Source: Myxococcales bacterium (lineage in GTDB: Bacteria; Myxococcota; Polyangia; HGW-17; SLPX01). Taken from it: a stretch of 62,866 nucleotides of DNA. The stretch covers positions 1 through 62,866 of the forward strand of contig SLPX01000150.1 in the NCBI GenBank assembly GCA_007131745.1, read 5' to 3'. This document shows, one piece after another, positions 44,342-53,140 of this stretch. The notes under the pieces are model-generated. The model was not told the origin of the DNA. It saw nothing but the letters and a program-made list of their open reading frames with translations, and did no database searches. Numbering within the stretch: the stretch's first letter is position 1; every line of letters begins with the position of its first letter. A program made the translations under genes and the position numbers.

Positions 44342-45307
44342 TTACAGGAAGAATTCGAAAAAAAAGAATGGGCCGAGGAAAAGCGTTTCGATTGATGCAA
44401 GGGCCAGGAATGGTCCGAACGGCATCGCCGCATGACGCCATGTTTTCGGTGGTTCGGCTTCTTCCGGTTCTTCATTTGTTAAATCTTCGTCTTTCGAATT
44501 TCGATTCTCTTCAGCGTTTTCGCTGTTTTCTTCTTCGGGGGATCCCTCAAGTGGAACGTACGGTTCAACAGGTTCGAGAGAGGTCTGCGTTAAAGCGAGC
44601 AACATTGCAACCAATATACCCTGAATTGCGGCGAGAAAGACAATCAGCGGCAATGCCTGCCAGCCAAGGAATGCTCCGGCCGCGGCGAGCAACTTGGCGT
44701 CGCCCCAACCCATGCCGTCTCTGCCGGTAAGCATTTTGTAACCCAGTATCACCACTGCCAGTGCGCCGAACCCCAAGCCGGCTCCGGCCAGAGCGTCGCC
44801 CCAGTCCAATCTGCCCAGCGAAACAGCGGCTCCCCAGAAGAAAAGGGTGCTTGGGTATGTTATCACGTCGGGCAGGATCCACGTCCGCAAATCGATAATA
44901 GCAAGTGTCGCCAGGACTCCACAAAAAGACAATTCGGTGAGGAAATGGGCGATGAGCAAGAGCGGATCGCCCTCTGCAAAACCTTTCGAGTGTTGCAAAC
45001 ACAAGACCCCCAGAACGGCCATGATCAATTCCACGATCGCGTAGGTTGGAGAAAAACTCTTTTTGCATTTACGGCACTTACCCCTGAGGATCAGGTAGCT
45101 CAAGATGGGTATGTTGTCGTAAAACGCTATCGGAGTCTTGCAGTTCATGCAATGTGACCCAGGGCGCACTACGGAAAGACCTTTCGGCATCCGGATTGCC
45201 GCTACGTTTATAAAACTGCCGACGATACCCCCCAAGATCCCGGCGAAAACATAACCGCCCGGCCCGAAAAGAATTATCCCGAGTCCTTCGATTGTGGATG
45301 AGGTCAT
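44342..45307 (-). CDS. pilD: Prepilin peptidase (A24 leader peptidase / N-methylase)
   Basis: 321 residues from the ATG at 45307. The cytoplasmic zinc loop has Cys53, Cys56, Cys78 and Cys81 (CMNC...CRKC). Catalytic aspartates are Asp139 (AIIDLRTWILPD) and Asp203 (GMGWGDAKL). About seven or eight membrane helices surround them. It cleaves and N-methylates type IV pilin or pseudopilin leaders. An acidic, Glu/Asn-rich loop of about 45 residues (250-290) interrupts the late helices, which is unusual. No pilin or pilus operon is adjacent. It is 191 bp upstream of the hdrC-like gene. Confidence 0.92.
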   Translation of the reverse strand: MTSSTIEGLGIILFGPGGYVFAGILGGIVGSFINVAAIRMPKGLSVVRPGSHCMNCKTPIAFYDNIPILSYLILRGKCRKCKKSFSPTYAIVELIMAVLGVLCLQHSKGFAEGDPLLLIAHFLTELSFCGVLATLAIIDLRTWILPDVITYPSTLFFWGAAVSLGRLDWGDALAGAGLGFGALAVVILGYKMLTGRDGMGWGDAKLLAAAGAFLGWQALPLIVFLAAIQGILVAMLLALTQTSLEPVEPYVPLEGSPEEENSENAEENRNSKDEDLTNEEPEEAEPPKTWRHAAMPFGPFLALASIETLFLGPFFFFEFFL

Positions 45308-45758
45308 AAACAAAACCGCTCGAACATTGTCATGTGGTTTGAAATATAATCGATTTGTTCGCTTATTTTAAGGAGGGTGTCAATCACCGGTTTGATTCAT
45401 CTCGTTCCCCGCCAAGGTGATGACCCGGTGGGCTGTCTAAAATCTCAAAGTCGATGCTATTTTCCGGCCGACGGGTTTTGTGAATCGATTTTCGAAAGAC
45501 CGGCGGGAAATAGTCGAACGGAGTGGAAGGCGCAGAGGAAAAGGATTGTTTTTTCCAGCTTCATGTTAAATTGACCCGGAAGATGAAACAGGTTATGGAA
45601 AAAATGATTCACTGAGAAAGGAAAACAGGTGTAGACTCTTGGCTTTATAGAAAAAAATGTTATAGTCACCCCGGTTCGGGCGATGTATTTTCGCTTTATA
45701 AGCAAATGAGTCAATGCATTGATGTCGCCCATGGGGCTCTTTCAATGAAGGCCGTATC
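45308..45758. other. 451-bp divergent intergenic region
   Basis: It lies between prepilin peptidase (leftward) and the kinase gene (rightward). A good plus-strand promoter is at 45639-45666. A short frame at 45377-45574 begins directly after AAGGAGG with too little spacing and no recognisable content, so I do not call it a gene. Confidence 0.4.
45639..45666 (+). promoter_or_regulatory. Promoter of PEGA kinase gene
   Basis: TTGGCT (45639-45644), a 16-bp spacer and TATAGT (45661-45666), giving a leader of about 85 nt before the GTG at 45759. Confidence 0.6.
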
Positions 45759-48635
45759 GTGAAGAAACCAATTCCATTCGGAAAATACTACCTGCTGGAA
45801 CGCATCAACGTCGGCGGCATGGCTGAAGTTTTCAAGGCTAAAGCTTTCGGTGTGGAGGGGTTTGAGCGTATTGTCGCTGTCAAAAGAATTCTACCCAACA
45901 TCGCAGAGGACAAAGAGTTCATAACGATGTTCGTGGACGAGGCGAAGATTGCGGTCCAGTTGAATCATGCCAACGTAGCGCAGATCTTTGATCTTGGAAA
46001 GGTGGATGACAGTTATTTTATAGCTTTGGAGTTTGTCCACGGGAAAGATCTCCGCGCGATTTTCGATTTCTGCAGGACCATGGGGGAAAACATGCCCGTG
46101 GCCCAGGCGTGTTTCATCACGATGAAAGTTTGCGAGGGGCTGGATTACGCTCATAACAAAAGAGATGCATCAGGCCGCGAACTTGGATTGGTCCACAGGG
46201 ATATCAGCCCTCAGAATGTTTTGCTTTCCTACGAGGGCGAGGTCAAAATCATCGACTTTGGAATAGCCAAGGCGGCGGGCAAGGCTTCAAAGACACAGGC
46301 GGGCATTCTGAAGGGCAAGTTCGGATACATGTCCCCCGAACAGGTTCGGGGGATGCCGCTCGACAGACGTTCAGACATTTTTTCTTTGGGAATCGTGCTG
46401 TACGAATTGTTGACGGGTGAACGGCTTTTCGTGGGAGAAAGCGATTTTTCGACATTGGAAAAAGTGCGAAATGTCGAGATTCTTCCGCCGAGTACGTACA
46501 ATCGAAAAATTCCGGACGAGCTGGAGCGGATAGTGCTCAAGGCGCTTTCCAAAGACGTGGAAGACCGGTATCAAAACGCGATAGATCTGCACGATGAGTT
46601 GCAGGCCTTCATGTACAGTGCAGGGGAGTTTTATTCCCGCAAGGATCTTGCCGCCTGGATGAAAAGTGTTTTTGCCAGGGAGATTGAGGAGGAGACCAGG
46701 AAGCTTGAAGAATTGCAGAGTTTTCCCACACCTGCGAGGCCCGGCGTTGCACCGGCCGGGGGCCCGGCCGGAGGGCCGCCGCCCATTCCGGTCGCTCAAC
46801 CCCGGAGTGAGGTGCCTTATGCAGCGAACCCTGGAATGGATCAAGGGTATGACGATCCTTTTGATCCCCAAGGCGGGGATCTGGACTGGGATGACGACGA
46901 AATAGAAACCCAGCTTTATGATCGTGAGCAGGAAATCGAAGCTCAGATGGATCACAGGGACCCGTTTGCTGGACCGGTTGGTGGTGTCGAATCTTCTTTG
47001 CCCCAATTCAGTCGGCCTCAAAAACCAATGCCCAGGCGAACATTGATGGGTTTGGGAGCCGTGTCCCAGGATTTTGAAGCTCCCAGAGCGGAGCCGCCGA
47101 AACAGGATAATTTTCAGGCTCCTCAATATCAGCAGCCTCCACACCAGGAGATGCCGGCCTATCAGCAGCAGCATCAGGCCCCGGTGGAGGCGCCTGCCTA
47201 TCAGCAGCCTGCACCCCAGGAAGCTTCCGCGTATCAACAGCCCGCAGCGTATGATCAGGGTGCTGCATATGGAGGGGCCGGTCAACACCCGCCGGTCGAA
47301 GCGGCTGCGCAACAGCAAGGTTATGTGTCGCCCCTGGATGCTTTCGGTGTGGGAGCGGGTGATGTTATTGACGAACTGGAGCCTTTGGAACCGTTGGAAT
47401 CGGTTGTTGCTCCCGAGCGGCGAAAATCCGGTACGGGAAAAGGGCTGATCGTGTTTTTGACTCTCACGGTGTTGGTGTTGCTGGGAGGGATGGCAACAGC
47501 TCTTTGGTATTTTGTCTTGAGAAGTCCTGAAAAAGCCACCCTCACCGTGACTGCGGAAACAGTGCCCGGCATGAAAATTTACCTGAACGGGGAACCTTTG
47601 GAATTCGAGCCGGGCGTGCCGGTGACCGTGGAGGTCGAACCCAACATCAAGCACAAGTTGCTTGCAGAGGCGCCCGGGTACGAAATGTATGAAGAGGAGT
47701 TTACGCTTAAAAGCGGCGCGCGTAAACGTTTGTCCGTTGATCTTACGACCGCGGGAAGAGCCGGACCGGACGTGGCTACAGCGCCGACCACCGAAAAGGG
47801 GGCCTTGAAAGTCACTACGACACCGCCCGGCGCGGTGGTCGTGTTAAACGGGCAGGAGATCACCGACAGCCGCACTCCATTGCAGGTTTCCGAGCTTTCT
47901 CCCGGACCGCACAAGCTGCGGATCAAGATGCCGAATTACCTCGACTGGCCTTCGGATGGAGAAAAGGAAATAACCATTGAAGGAGGGAGGGTGGAAGATG
48001 TTTCAGCCACACTCCAGCCCACGGTGGTGATGTTGATTGTAAAAAGTGAGATCCGCGGGGCCGGTGCAACGCTATACAGAAATAACGAGGTTGTTGCAGA
48101 AGGAAAAAACCTACCGTTCACTTATAAGCTCAATCCGGAAGATGGTGTGGACTACAGGGTGGAAGTGAGGGCCCGGAACTATGAGCCTTTTGAGAAGACC
48201 TTGGCCATGGATGGTAAGCCTGAAATAGTGGTTGATGCTGAAATGGAACAGAAGGTGGCCGCTGTTTCGACTCCGCCTCGAACCGAACATAAGAGGACGC
48301 CGACTCCGCCACGTACGCCCCGGGTTGAAAGAAAACCTGATCCGGTGGTGACAACACCGCGAGATCCAAAGCCCGATGACAAACCGGTTGTTCGGCCTAA
48401 ACCAAAGGAGACTGTCGCGCCAAGCGGAACGGGTACGCTTCGGATCAACACCCGGCCTTGGACGAGAATATACGTCGACGGTGTCGACAGGGGGGTTACG
48501 CCGCAGCAAAGCTTGTCATTGCCGGCCGGTAAAAGAAGGTTGCGTCTTGTAAACAAGGAATTCAACATTTCCAAGACTTTTACAGTGGAGATCAGGCCGG
48601 GACAATCAACGACTTTTGTCCGAAACTTCGAATGA
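45759..48635 (+). CDS. Membrane Ser/Thr protein kinase with PEGA sensor domains
   Basis: 958 residues from a GTG after GAAGG. The N-terminal Hanks-type kinase has Lys42 (VAVKR), catalytic Asp148 and Asn153 (VHRDISPQN) and Asp166 (DFG). A disordered Pro/Gln/Tyr-rich stretch (about 330-545, repeated AYQQP-like units) leads to one membrane helix (GLIVFLTLTVLVLLGGMATA). Outside it are about four PEGA-like domains (PGMKIYLNGEPLEFEPGVPV, PGAVVVLNGQEITDSRTPLQ, ATLYRNNEVVAEG, TRIYVDGVDRGVTPQQSLSL). PEGA modules probably bind envelope components. This layout is common in Myxococcota. It precedes the nuclease-helicase by 24 bp and is probably co-transcribed with it. Confidence 0.9.
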   Translation: MKKPIPFGKYYLLERINVGGMAEVFKAKAFGVEGFERIVAVKRILPNIAEDKEFITMFVDEAKIAVQLNHANVAQIFDLGKVDDSYFIALEFVHGKDLRAIFDFCRTMGENMPVAQACFITMKVCEGLDYAHNKRDASGRELGLVHRDISPQNVLLSYEGEVKIIDFGIAKAAGKASKTQAGILKGKFGYMSPEQVRGMPLDRRSDIFSLGIVLYELLTGERLFVGESDFSTLEKVRNVEILPPSTYNRKIPDELERIVLKALSKDVEDRYQNAIDLHDELQAFMYSAGEFYSRKDLAAWMKSVFAREIEEETRKLEELQSFPTPARPGVAPAGGPAGGPPPIPVAQPRSEVPYAANPGMDQGYDDPFDPQGGDLDWDDDEIETQLYDREQEIEAQMDHRDPFAGPVGGVESSLPQFSRPQKPMPRRTLMGLGAVSQDFEAPRAEPPKQDNFQAPQYQQPPHQEMPAYQQQHQAPVEAPAYQQPAPQEASAYQQPAAYDQGAAYGGAGQHPPVEAAAQQQGYVSPLDAFGVGAGDVIDELEPLEPLESVVAPERRKSGTGKGLIVFLTLTVLVLLGGMATALWYFVLRSPEKATLTVTAETVPGMKIYLNGEPLEFEPGVPVTVEVEPNIKHKLLAEAPGYEMYEEEFTLKSGARKRLSVDLTTAGRAGPDVATAPTTEKGALKVTTTPPGAVVVLNGQEITDSRTPLQVSELSPGPHKLRIKMPNYLDWPSDGEKEITIEGGRVEDVSATLQPTVVMLIVKSEIRGAGATLYRNNEVVAEGKNLPFTYKLNPEDGVDYRVEVRARNYEPFEKTLAMDGKPEIVVDAEMEQKVAAVSTPPRTEHKRTPTPPRTPRVERKPDPVVTTPRDPKPDDKPVVRPKPKETVAPSGTGTLRINTRPWTRIYVDGVDRGVTPQQSLSLPAGKRRLRLVNKEFNISKTFTVEIRPGQSTTFVRNFE

Positions 48636-48659
48636 TGAAAACTGCTTTTTCGTTTCATT

Positions 48660-51206
48660 TTGACTTTTTCCGCCAAAAAGCACAGAGATGATTTCAGAAT
48701 TTCGGTCGGCGAGTTGGCCGGTGTAAATTCCCTGTGGGATAGTTCTCTTACAAATGAAATCGTCGTTGAGGGGCGGCTCCAGTTGGGGCAAAGACTGCAC
48801 GCTGCCTATCAGCAAGAAGCTTTGGAAAGACATGTCGGGTACATGGCTGAAAAGGGGGTTTCCTGGGAAACCGTGCGCGCTGGTGTGCGGGTGGTTGTTT
48901 CGGGAAGAATCGACGGAATCTACCAGGATGATTCAGGGCGATGGATAGTAGAGGAGCTTAAAAGCCGAGTGGGTTCCGGGCGCGGGATGGAACTCCTTGT
49001 TGTGGATCCGGGCGTGATGGAAGCATTCAAGCGGCAATGCTCGTTGTATATGCATTTTTGGGCGGAGGAATGCGCAAAGAAAGAAATCGATTGTACAGGC
49101 GAAGGGTTTGAAATTACCGGGTATGTCGTGTTCATGGATGCGATTGATGGAAGCGTGAGCCGTGTAGAGGTTTTTTATGACCCCTCCCTTTGCCGTGAAT
49201 ATGTGAAAGCTCGCTTGGACGAGCTTCTGGAAATCCGCCGCAAAGAGAGGGAAAGGGAAAGGGCGAGATCGGATTTTGCCGAAAAAATGGAGTTTCCGTT
49301 TCCCGGATATCGGTTGTACCAAAAGGAGCTGGCGGATAACGTGGAGGGAGCTTTTGAAAGTGGAATGAACCTCGGTCTGTCAGCGCCCACAGGCATAGGA
49401 AAAACCGCGGCAGCGCTTCATCCATCCCTGCGTTCGTGTCTTTCAGCCGGTCGCCGTCTGTTTTTCGTTACCGCGAAAGTCGGCCAGCAGGAACTGGCGC
49501 TTGATACTCTTCATGTTTTGCTCGGGGGTACGGATACGGTTACGGCCTTGCAAATAGAGGCTAAAGAGCGCTCGTGTCCCCAAGAGGAGATGTTGTGCAT
49601 TCCGGGGTCATGCAATCGTTTAAGTGATTCGGGGATGAAAATGGCTGCAGGGGGGCTGCCGGAACGGTTGCTCAGAGGAGGCGTCGTTAAAGCGGATCTC
49701 ATCAGGAGCGAAGCAGATGGAGCCGGTGTTTGTCCTTTTGAACTCAGTTTGGCAGCGGCTTACGGAGCGGATGTTTTGGTTGGGGATCTCAATTATGTAT
49801 TTCACCCCGGCAGCCGATTGAAGAGATTGTTTGGAAGAGATCTTTTCAGCCGGCGGCCCAGGCCATGGGGACTACTTGTCGATGAAGCCCACAATTTGTA
49901 TTACAGGGCTGTTGATTTTCTTTCCCCCGTTCTGGAAAGGAAAGCGGCGCGTGTATTGGCGGAAGGCTGTTATCATGGTTCGGATACGCTATACAGGGAG
50001 TTTCTCCAGATTCTGCTCAAGGTGGACGATTTATTTGAAGGTTTGATCGATGAAGTTGAAAAAGGACCCAGAGCCGGAGCGCGGAGTGCCGTCGTGGAGC
50101 CGGCCCCTGAACCGTGGACAGACCTGAGCATCGCCCTTGAAATCTGGTTGCCCGAATACCTGGCTTACGTAAAAACGGGCGGCCGTCGCCCATTGCAATT
50201 TGTTCCCAGACGAAAAGACGATTCCAGGCGCATCGTGGATCCGGCGATCCATTTTTGCATGGAATTTTTTGCCTTTGTAGAAACGGCCGAGGAACGAGCT
50301 GAGGAGATGGTAGCCGTTTTGTCCGGCCTGGAAAACCCGGATTGCGCTGTTTTGCAGATAAATTGCTTGGATCCCTCCCGTTACTTGGCCGGAACAATCA
50401 AAGATTATTTCGCCGCCGTAGCCATGAGCGCGACCATGGAGCCGCTTGATTTTTACATGGATGTGCTGGGAATGAACAGAAGGGTCCATGCGGGTTGCGC
50501 GTTTCCTTCGCCTTTTCCGCCTTCCAATCGGTTGCTGGTCGTGGACGAAAGCGTTTCGACCCGATACGAGGATCGTGGGAAATACATCTCTCAAACGGCC
50601 CAAACATTGGTTGAAATGGCCTCCGCCAGGACAGGTGTACACCTGGCGTTTTTTCCAAGTTACGAATTCATGGCTTCAGCCGTGACGTTTTTGCGGATGG
50701 CAGCCGGGATGAATAATCTCGGCGTGGAGGTGATCCAGGTATCGAACGCGGCTAAGGCCGTGGAAGTGCTGGAGGAAATCAGGCGCATCACCGATAACGG
50801 CAACCGTCGCCCGGATGGTTGTTCGAAACTTGTTTGCACCGTCATGGGGGGAGTAATGTCGGAGGGAGTTGATTATCCTGGAGAGACAGCTGTCGGCGCA
50901 TACATAGTGGGACCGGGCCTCCCGGCGGTTACGTTTGAAAGGGGCTTGATGCTGGAATACCATGACAGGCGGGATGGACGTGGTTTTGAGTATGCTTATC
51001 TGCATCCGGGTCTTACCAGGGTGGTGCAGGCAGCGGGGAGGGTTATTCGAAGTGAAAACGACAGGGGTGTGATGGTTTTGATGGGAAAACGATTCACCGA
51101 AGCTGCATACAGGGACCTTCTTCCCGGTTACTGGAAGGAAGAAATGTTGATCACCGGGGATCCTGTAGCCGCGGTGCATGAATTTTGGAACCGTTTTGAT
51201 GATTGA
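48660..51206 (+). CDS. PD-(D/E)XK nuclease fused to XPD/DinG-like Fe-S helicase
   Basis: 848 residues. The start is uncertain: a TTG at 48660, with in-frame stops just upstream. Residues 40-180 form a RecB/Cas4-like nuclease: His47, Asp85 (GRIDGIY), Glu99-x-Lys101 and Gln126...Tyr130. The superfamily 2 helicase follows, with Walker A APTGIGKT (242-249), four cysteines placed for an XPD-type Fe-S cluster (Cys306, 313, 318, 358), DEAH-like VDEAHN (from 407) and late motifs AVAMSATME and QAAGRVIRSENDRG. It probably unwinds 5'-to-3' and cuts damaged or branched DNA in the cytosol. The preceding kinase gene may be in the same operon. Confidence 0.85.
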   Translation: MTFSAKKHRDDFRISVGELAGVNSLWDSSLTNEIVVEGRLQLGQRLHAAYQQEALERHVGYMAEKGVSWETVRAGVRVVVSGRIDGIYQDDSGRWIVEELKSRVGSGRGMELLVVDPGVMEAFKRQCSLYMHFWAEECAKKEIDCTGEGFEITGYVVFMDAIDGSVSRVEVFYDPSLCREYVKARLDELLEIRRKERERERARSDFAEKMEFPFPGYRLYQKELADNVEGAFESGMNLGLSAPTGIGKTAAALHPSLRSCLSAGRRLFFVTAKVGQQELALDTLHVLLGGTDTVTALQIEAKERSCPQEEMLCIPGSCNRLSDSGMKMAAGGLPERLLRGGVVKADLIRSEADGAGVCPFELSLAAAYGADVLVGDLNYVFHPGSRLKRLFGRDLFSRRPRPWGLLVDEAHNLYYRAVDFLSPVLERKAARVLAEGCYHGSDTLYREFLQILLKVDDLFEGLIDEVEKGPRAGARSAVVEPAPEPWTDLSIALEIWLPEYLAYVKTGGRRPLQFVPRRKDDSRRIVDPAIHFCMEFFAFVETAEERAEEMVAVLSGLENPDCAVLQINCLDPSRYLAGTIKDYFAAVAMSATMEPLDFYMDVLGMNRRVHAGCAFPSPFPPSNRLLVVDESVSTRYEDRGKYISQTAQTLVEMASARTGVHLAFFPSYEFMASAVTFLRMAAGMNNLGVEVIQVSNAAKAVEVLEEIRRITDNGNRRPDGCSKLVCTVMGGVMSEGVDYPGETAVGAYIVGPGLPAVTFERGLMLEYHDRRDGRGFEYAYLHPGLTRVVQAAGRVIRSENDRGVMVLMGKRFTEAAYRDLLPGYWKEEMLITGDPVAAVHEFWNRFDD

Positions 51207-51230
51207 TGCTGTTTTTGCACATTTCGGATT

Positions 51231-53081
51231 TTAAACTTCGAGCCCCACGCTTTTCATCAGTTCAAGCGCATTGCTTTTTTCGACCACTCCGGGTTTGAGC
51301 TTGTAATCGAAAACCAGTTTTCCATTTATTACCTCGTCGGTGAAATGAACGTTTTTGATGAGACTGTTATTGGCAGCTCCGGCGACTCCCAGATCGTGCG
51401 TTGTCACGAGTCCGACCGAACCCTTTTTGACTAATTCGGCGATGATCGCCCCGGCTCCACGGCACCTGTCATGTGAGTTAGTGCCGTGCAGGATTTCATC
51501 CAGCAGAAAGAGCACCGGGTATTCGGCGGTTGCCAAATCCATGAGCTGCTTCAACCTTTTGATTTCTTCGTAGAACCTGGAACTGCCGGCCTGGAGAGAG
51601 TCTTCGATGCGGATCGTGGCACCCACCTGCAACGAGGTCAGTGTCATGCTATGGGCTCTTACCGGGCCTCCGGCCATAGCCAAAACAGTATTTAATCCGA
51701 CCGCTCTCAGGAGAGTCGATTTCCCCGACATGTTTGAGCCGCTTACAATCCAAACCGGTGTTTTTTCGTCGAGCTCTACATTGTTTCTTACGCAGTTTTT
51801 TTCCGGGAGCAGAGGATGTCCCAATTCACGTCCTTGAAAAACCGGTTGTCCACCCTCCTTGATTTCTGGAAACGGATAAGATGGGTTTTCATAGGCGTAG
51901 GCCGAAAGAGACAACAATGCTTCCCACTCTCCGACTGCGGCAGTCCAGTCCATTACCTTGGGGCCGTAGATGCGACGCCACTTTTCAACCGATATGGATG
52001 TGTGGATGGTAAGTGACAGCGCAAACCAGATTGGTCCGAAAAACATGTTGTTTTTCGACTCTATCCATGTAACCAGCCTTGAGAGGCGGGATACCGCGGC
52101 TGATGCCGGAGCTTTTTCCATGTAGAGTCTTTTTTGAAGGGATTTCAGCATGGGGTCCCGGTAATCCGCGGATTCGAATTTCTTCAACAAAAGTGAGAAA
52201 ATGCGAAGCTGACGTTCCGGGCGATCCAGGCCGGTGGTAGTTTGGAAAACCTTTCGTTTCAGAATATGTATTACAACGAGTTGCAAACACAAGGCCGCGG
52301 CGAATGGAAGTGGACCCGTATCCGTATACCGCCACAAAAAAGCCGTGGATGCCAGGCACATAGTCATGAAAACACCGCCCGCCCGGAGAAAAGAGGCCCA
52401 TTTGAGCGGAAAAACCGTGGGCCGTGAAATCCATTGTTCAATTGTTTCTGAATTGAACTCTGTTTTTACCCCTTCCGAGGTCACATGGATATCTTCCCGG
52501 AAGTCTACTTCATTTCTGAGAGCGTCTACTGCCTTTTGTCGTTTTCTTATTTCATCCGGCGGAGCGGGTTTGGAAAGCCAGTTCGACAGCGCGGTTTCTC
52601 CTCCATCCGTTCTTGCGGTGCACAGCCTTTGGAAGAGCGAGTGTGGTCCGAAAAGGTCCAGGTCCACCGCGTAGGGATGCTCTTTTTTTGCGAGGTTTTC
52701 TTTTTGGGATCCCTTGGACGACCAGTTGTCTCCGAGTCGGGCAAGTCCATTTTGATAGAAGTCTACGGATTGTTCAGCTCTCCATTTTTCGTTCAGTGTT
52801 CTGCGGTGAAGCATCACCAGGACGATAAAGGGAGGCAGGAAGGCCAGACCCCATATCCATGAATAAAGATTCCAAATGGAGCCGGCCGCTCCAGCGGCCG
52901 CGCCCAGGAGAAAAACCGTCATACGCAACCGTGCAATCAGCAGGTCCCTTGAAGCAGCGAAACCAAGCCGTTTTTCCCTTTCCCGAAGCCTTGTCTTGTA
53001 CAATTCTTCCACAGATTTTTGATCCGGTTTTCCCCCCGCGGTTTTCTCCAGGCTATTGCTGTTTGGTTTGTTTGAAATCAT
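51231..53081 (-). CDS. Membrane-anchored MutS-like ATPase
   Basis: 616 residues. The C-terminal MutS V-type ATPase has Walker A SGSNMSGKST, VGATIRIEDSLQAGSSRFYEE, Walker B FLLDEILHGTNSHDR and LVTTHDLG. The MutS lever region (PPDEIRKRQKAVDAL, FLTVLVNEVD-like helices) is present, but the mismatch-binding domain is not. Instead, two hydrophobic pairs at about 55-90 and 230-270 predict membrane helices, as in a small group of MutS-like proteins of unknown role. It follows the MacB-like permease by 59 bp in a leftward operon. It is not a canonical mismatch-repair protein. Confidence 0.85.
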   Translation of the reverse strand: MISNKPNSNSLEKTAGGKPDQKSVEELYKTRLREREKRLGFAASRDLLIARLRMTVFLLGAAAGAAGSIWNLYSWIWGLAFLPPFIVLVMLHRRTLNEKWRAEQSVDFYQNGLARLGDNWSSKGSQKENLAKKEHPYAVDLDLFGPHSLFQRLCTARTDGGETALSNWLSKPAPPDEIRKRQKAVDALRNEVDFREDIHVTSEGVKTEFNSETIEQWISRPTVFPLKWASFLRAGGVFMTMCLASTAFLWRYTDTGPLPFAAALCLQLVVIHILKRKVFQTTTGLDRPERQLRIFSLLLKKFESADYRDPMLKSLQKRLYMEKAPASAAVSRLSRLVTWIESKNNMFFGPIWFALSLTIHTSISVEKWRRIYGPKVMDWTAAVGEWEALLSLSAYAYENPSYPFPEIKEGGQPVFQGRELGHPLLPEKNCVRNNVELDEKTPVWIVSGSNMSGKSTLLRAVGLNTVLAMAGGPVRAHSMTLTSLQVGATIRIEDSLQAGSSRFYEEIKRLKQLMDLATAEYPVLFLLDEILHGTNSHDRCRGAGAIIAELVKKGSVGLVTTHDLGVAGAANNSLIKNVHFTDEVINGKLVFDYKLKPGVVEKSNALELMKSVGLEV

Positions 53082-53140
53082 CAGCCTTGATAGTGGAACT
53101 GTTCTTGAAGAATCTTTGTGGCTAGAAACTCGTCCATCCT

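Noticed and set aside
45377..45574. 65-residue plus-strand frame next to AAGGAGG
   Set aside because: Spacing to the GTG start is too short and the sequence has no recognisable feature; the true kinase promoter lies downstream of it.
46371..47654. 427-residue minus-strand frame within the kinase gene
   Set aside because: Antisense to the low-complexity linker of the kinase; Arg/Leu/His-rich with no domain.
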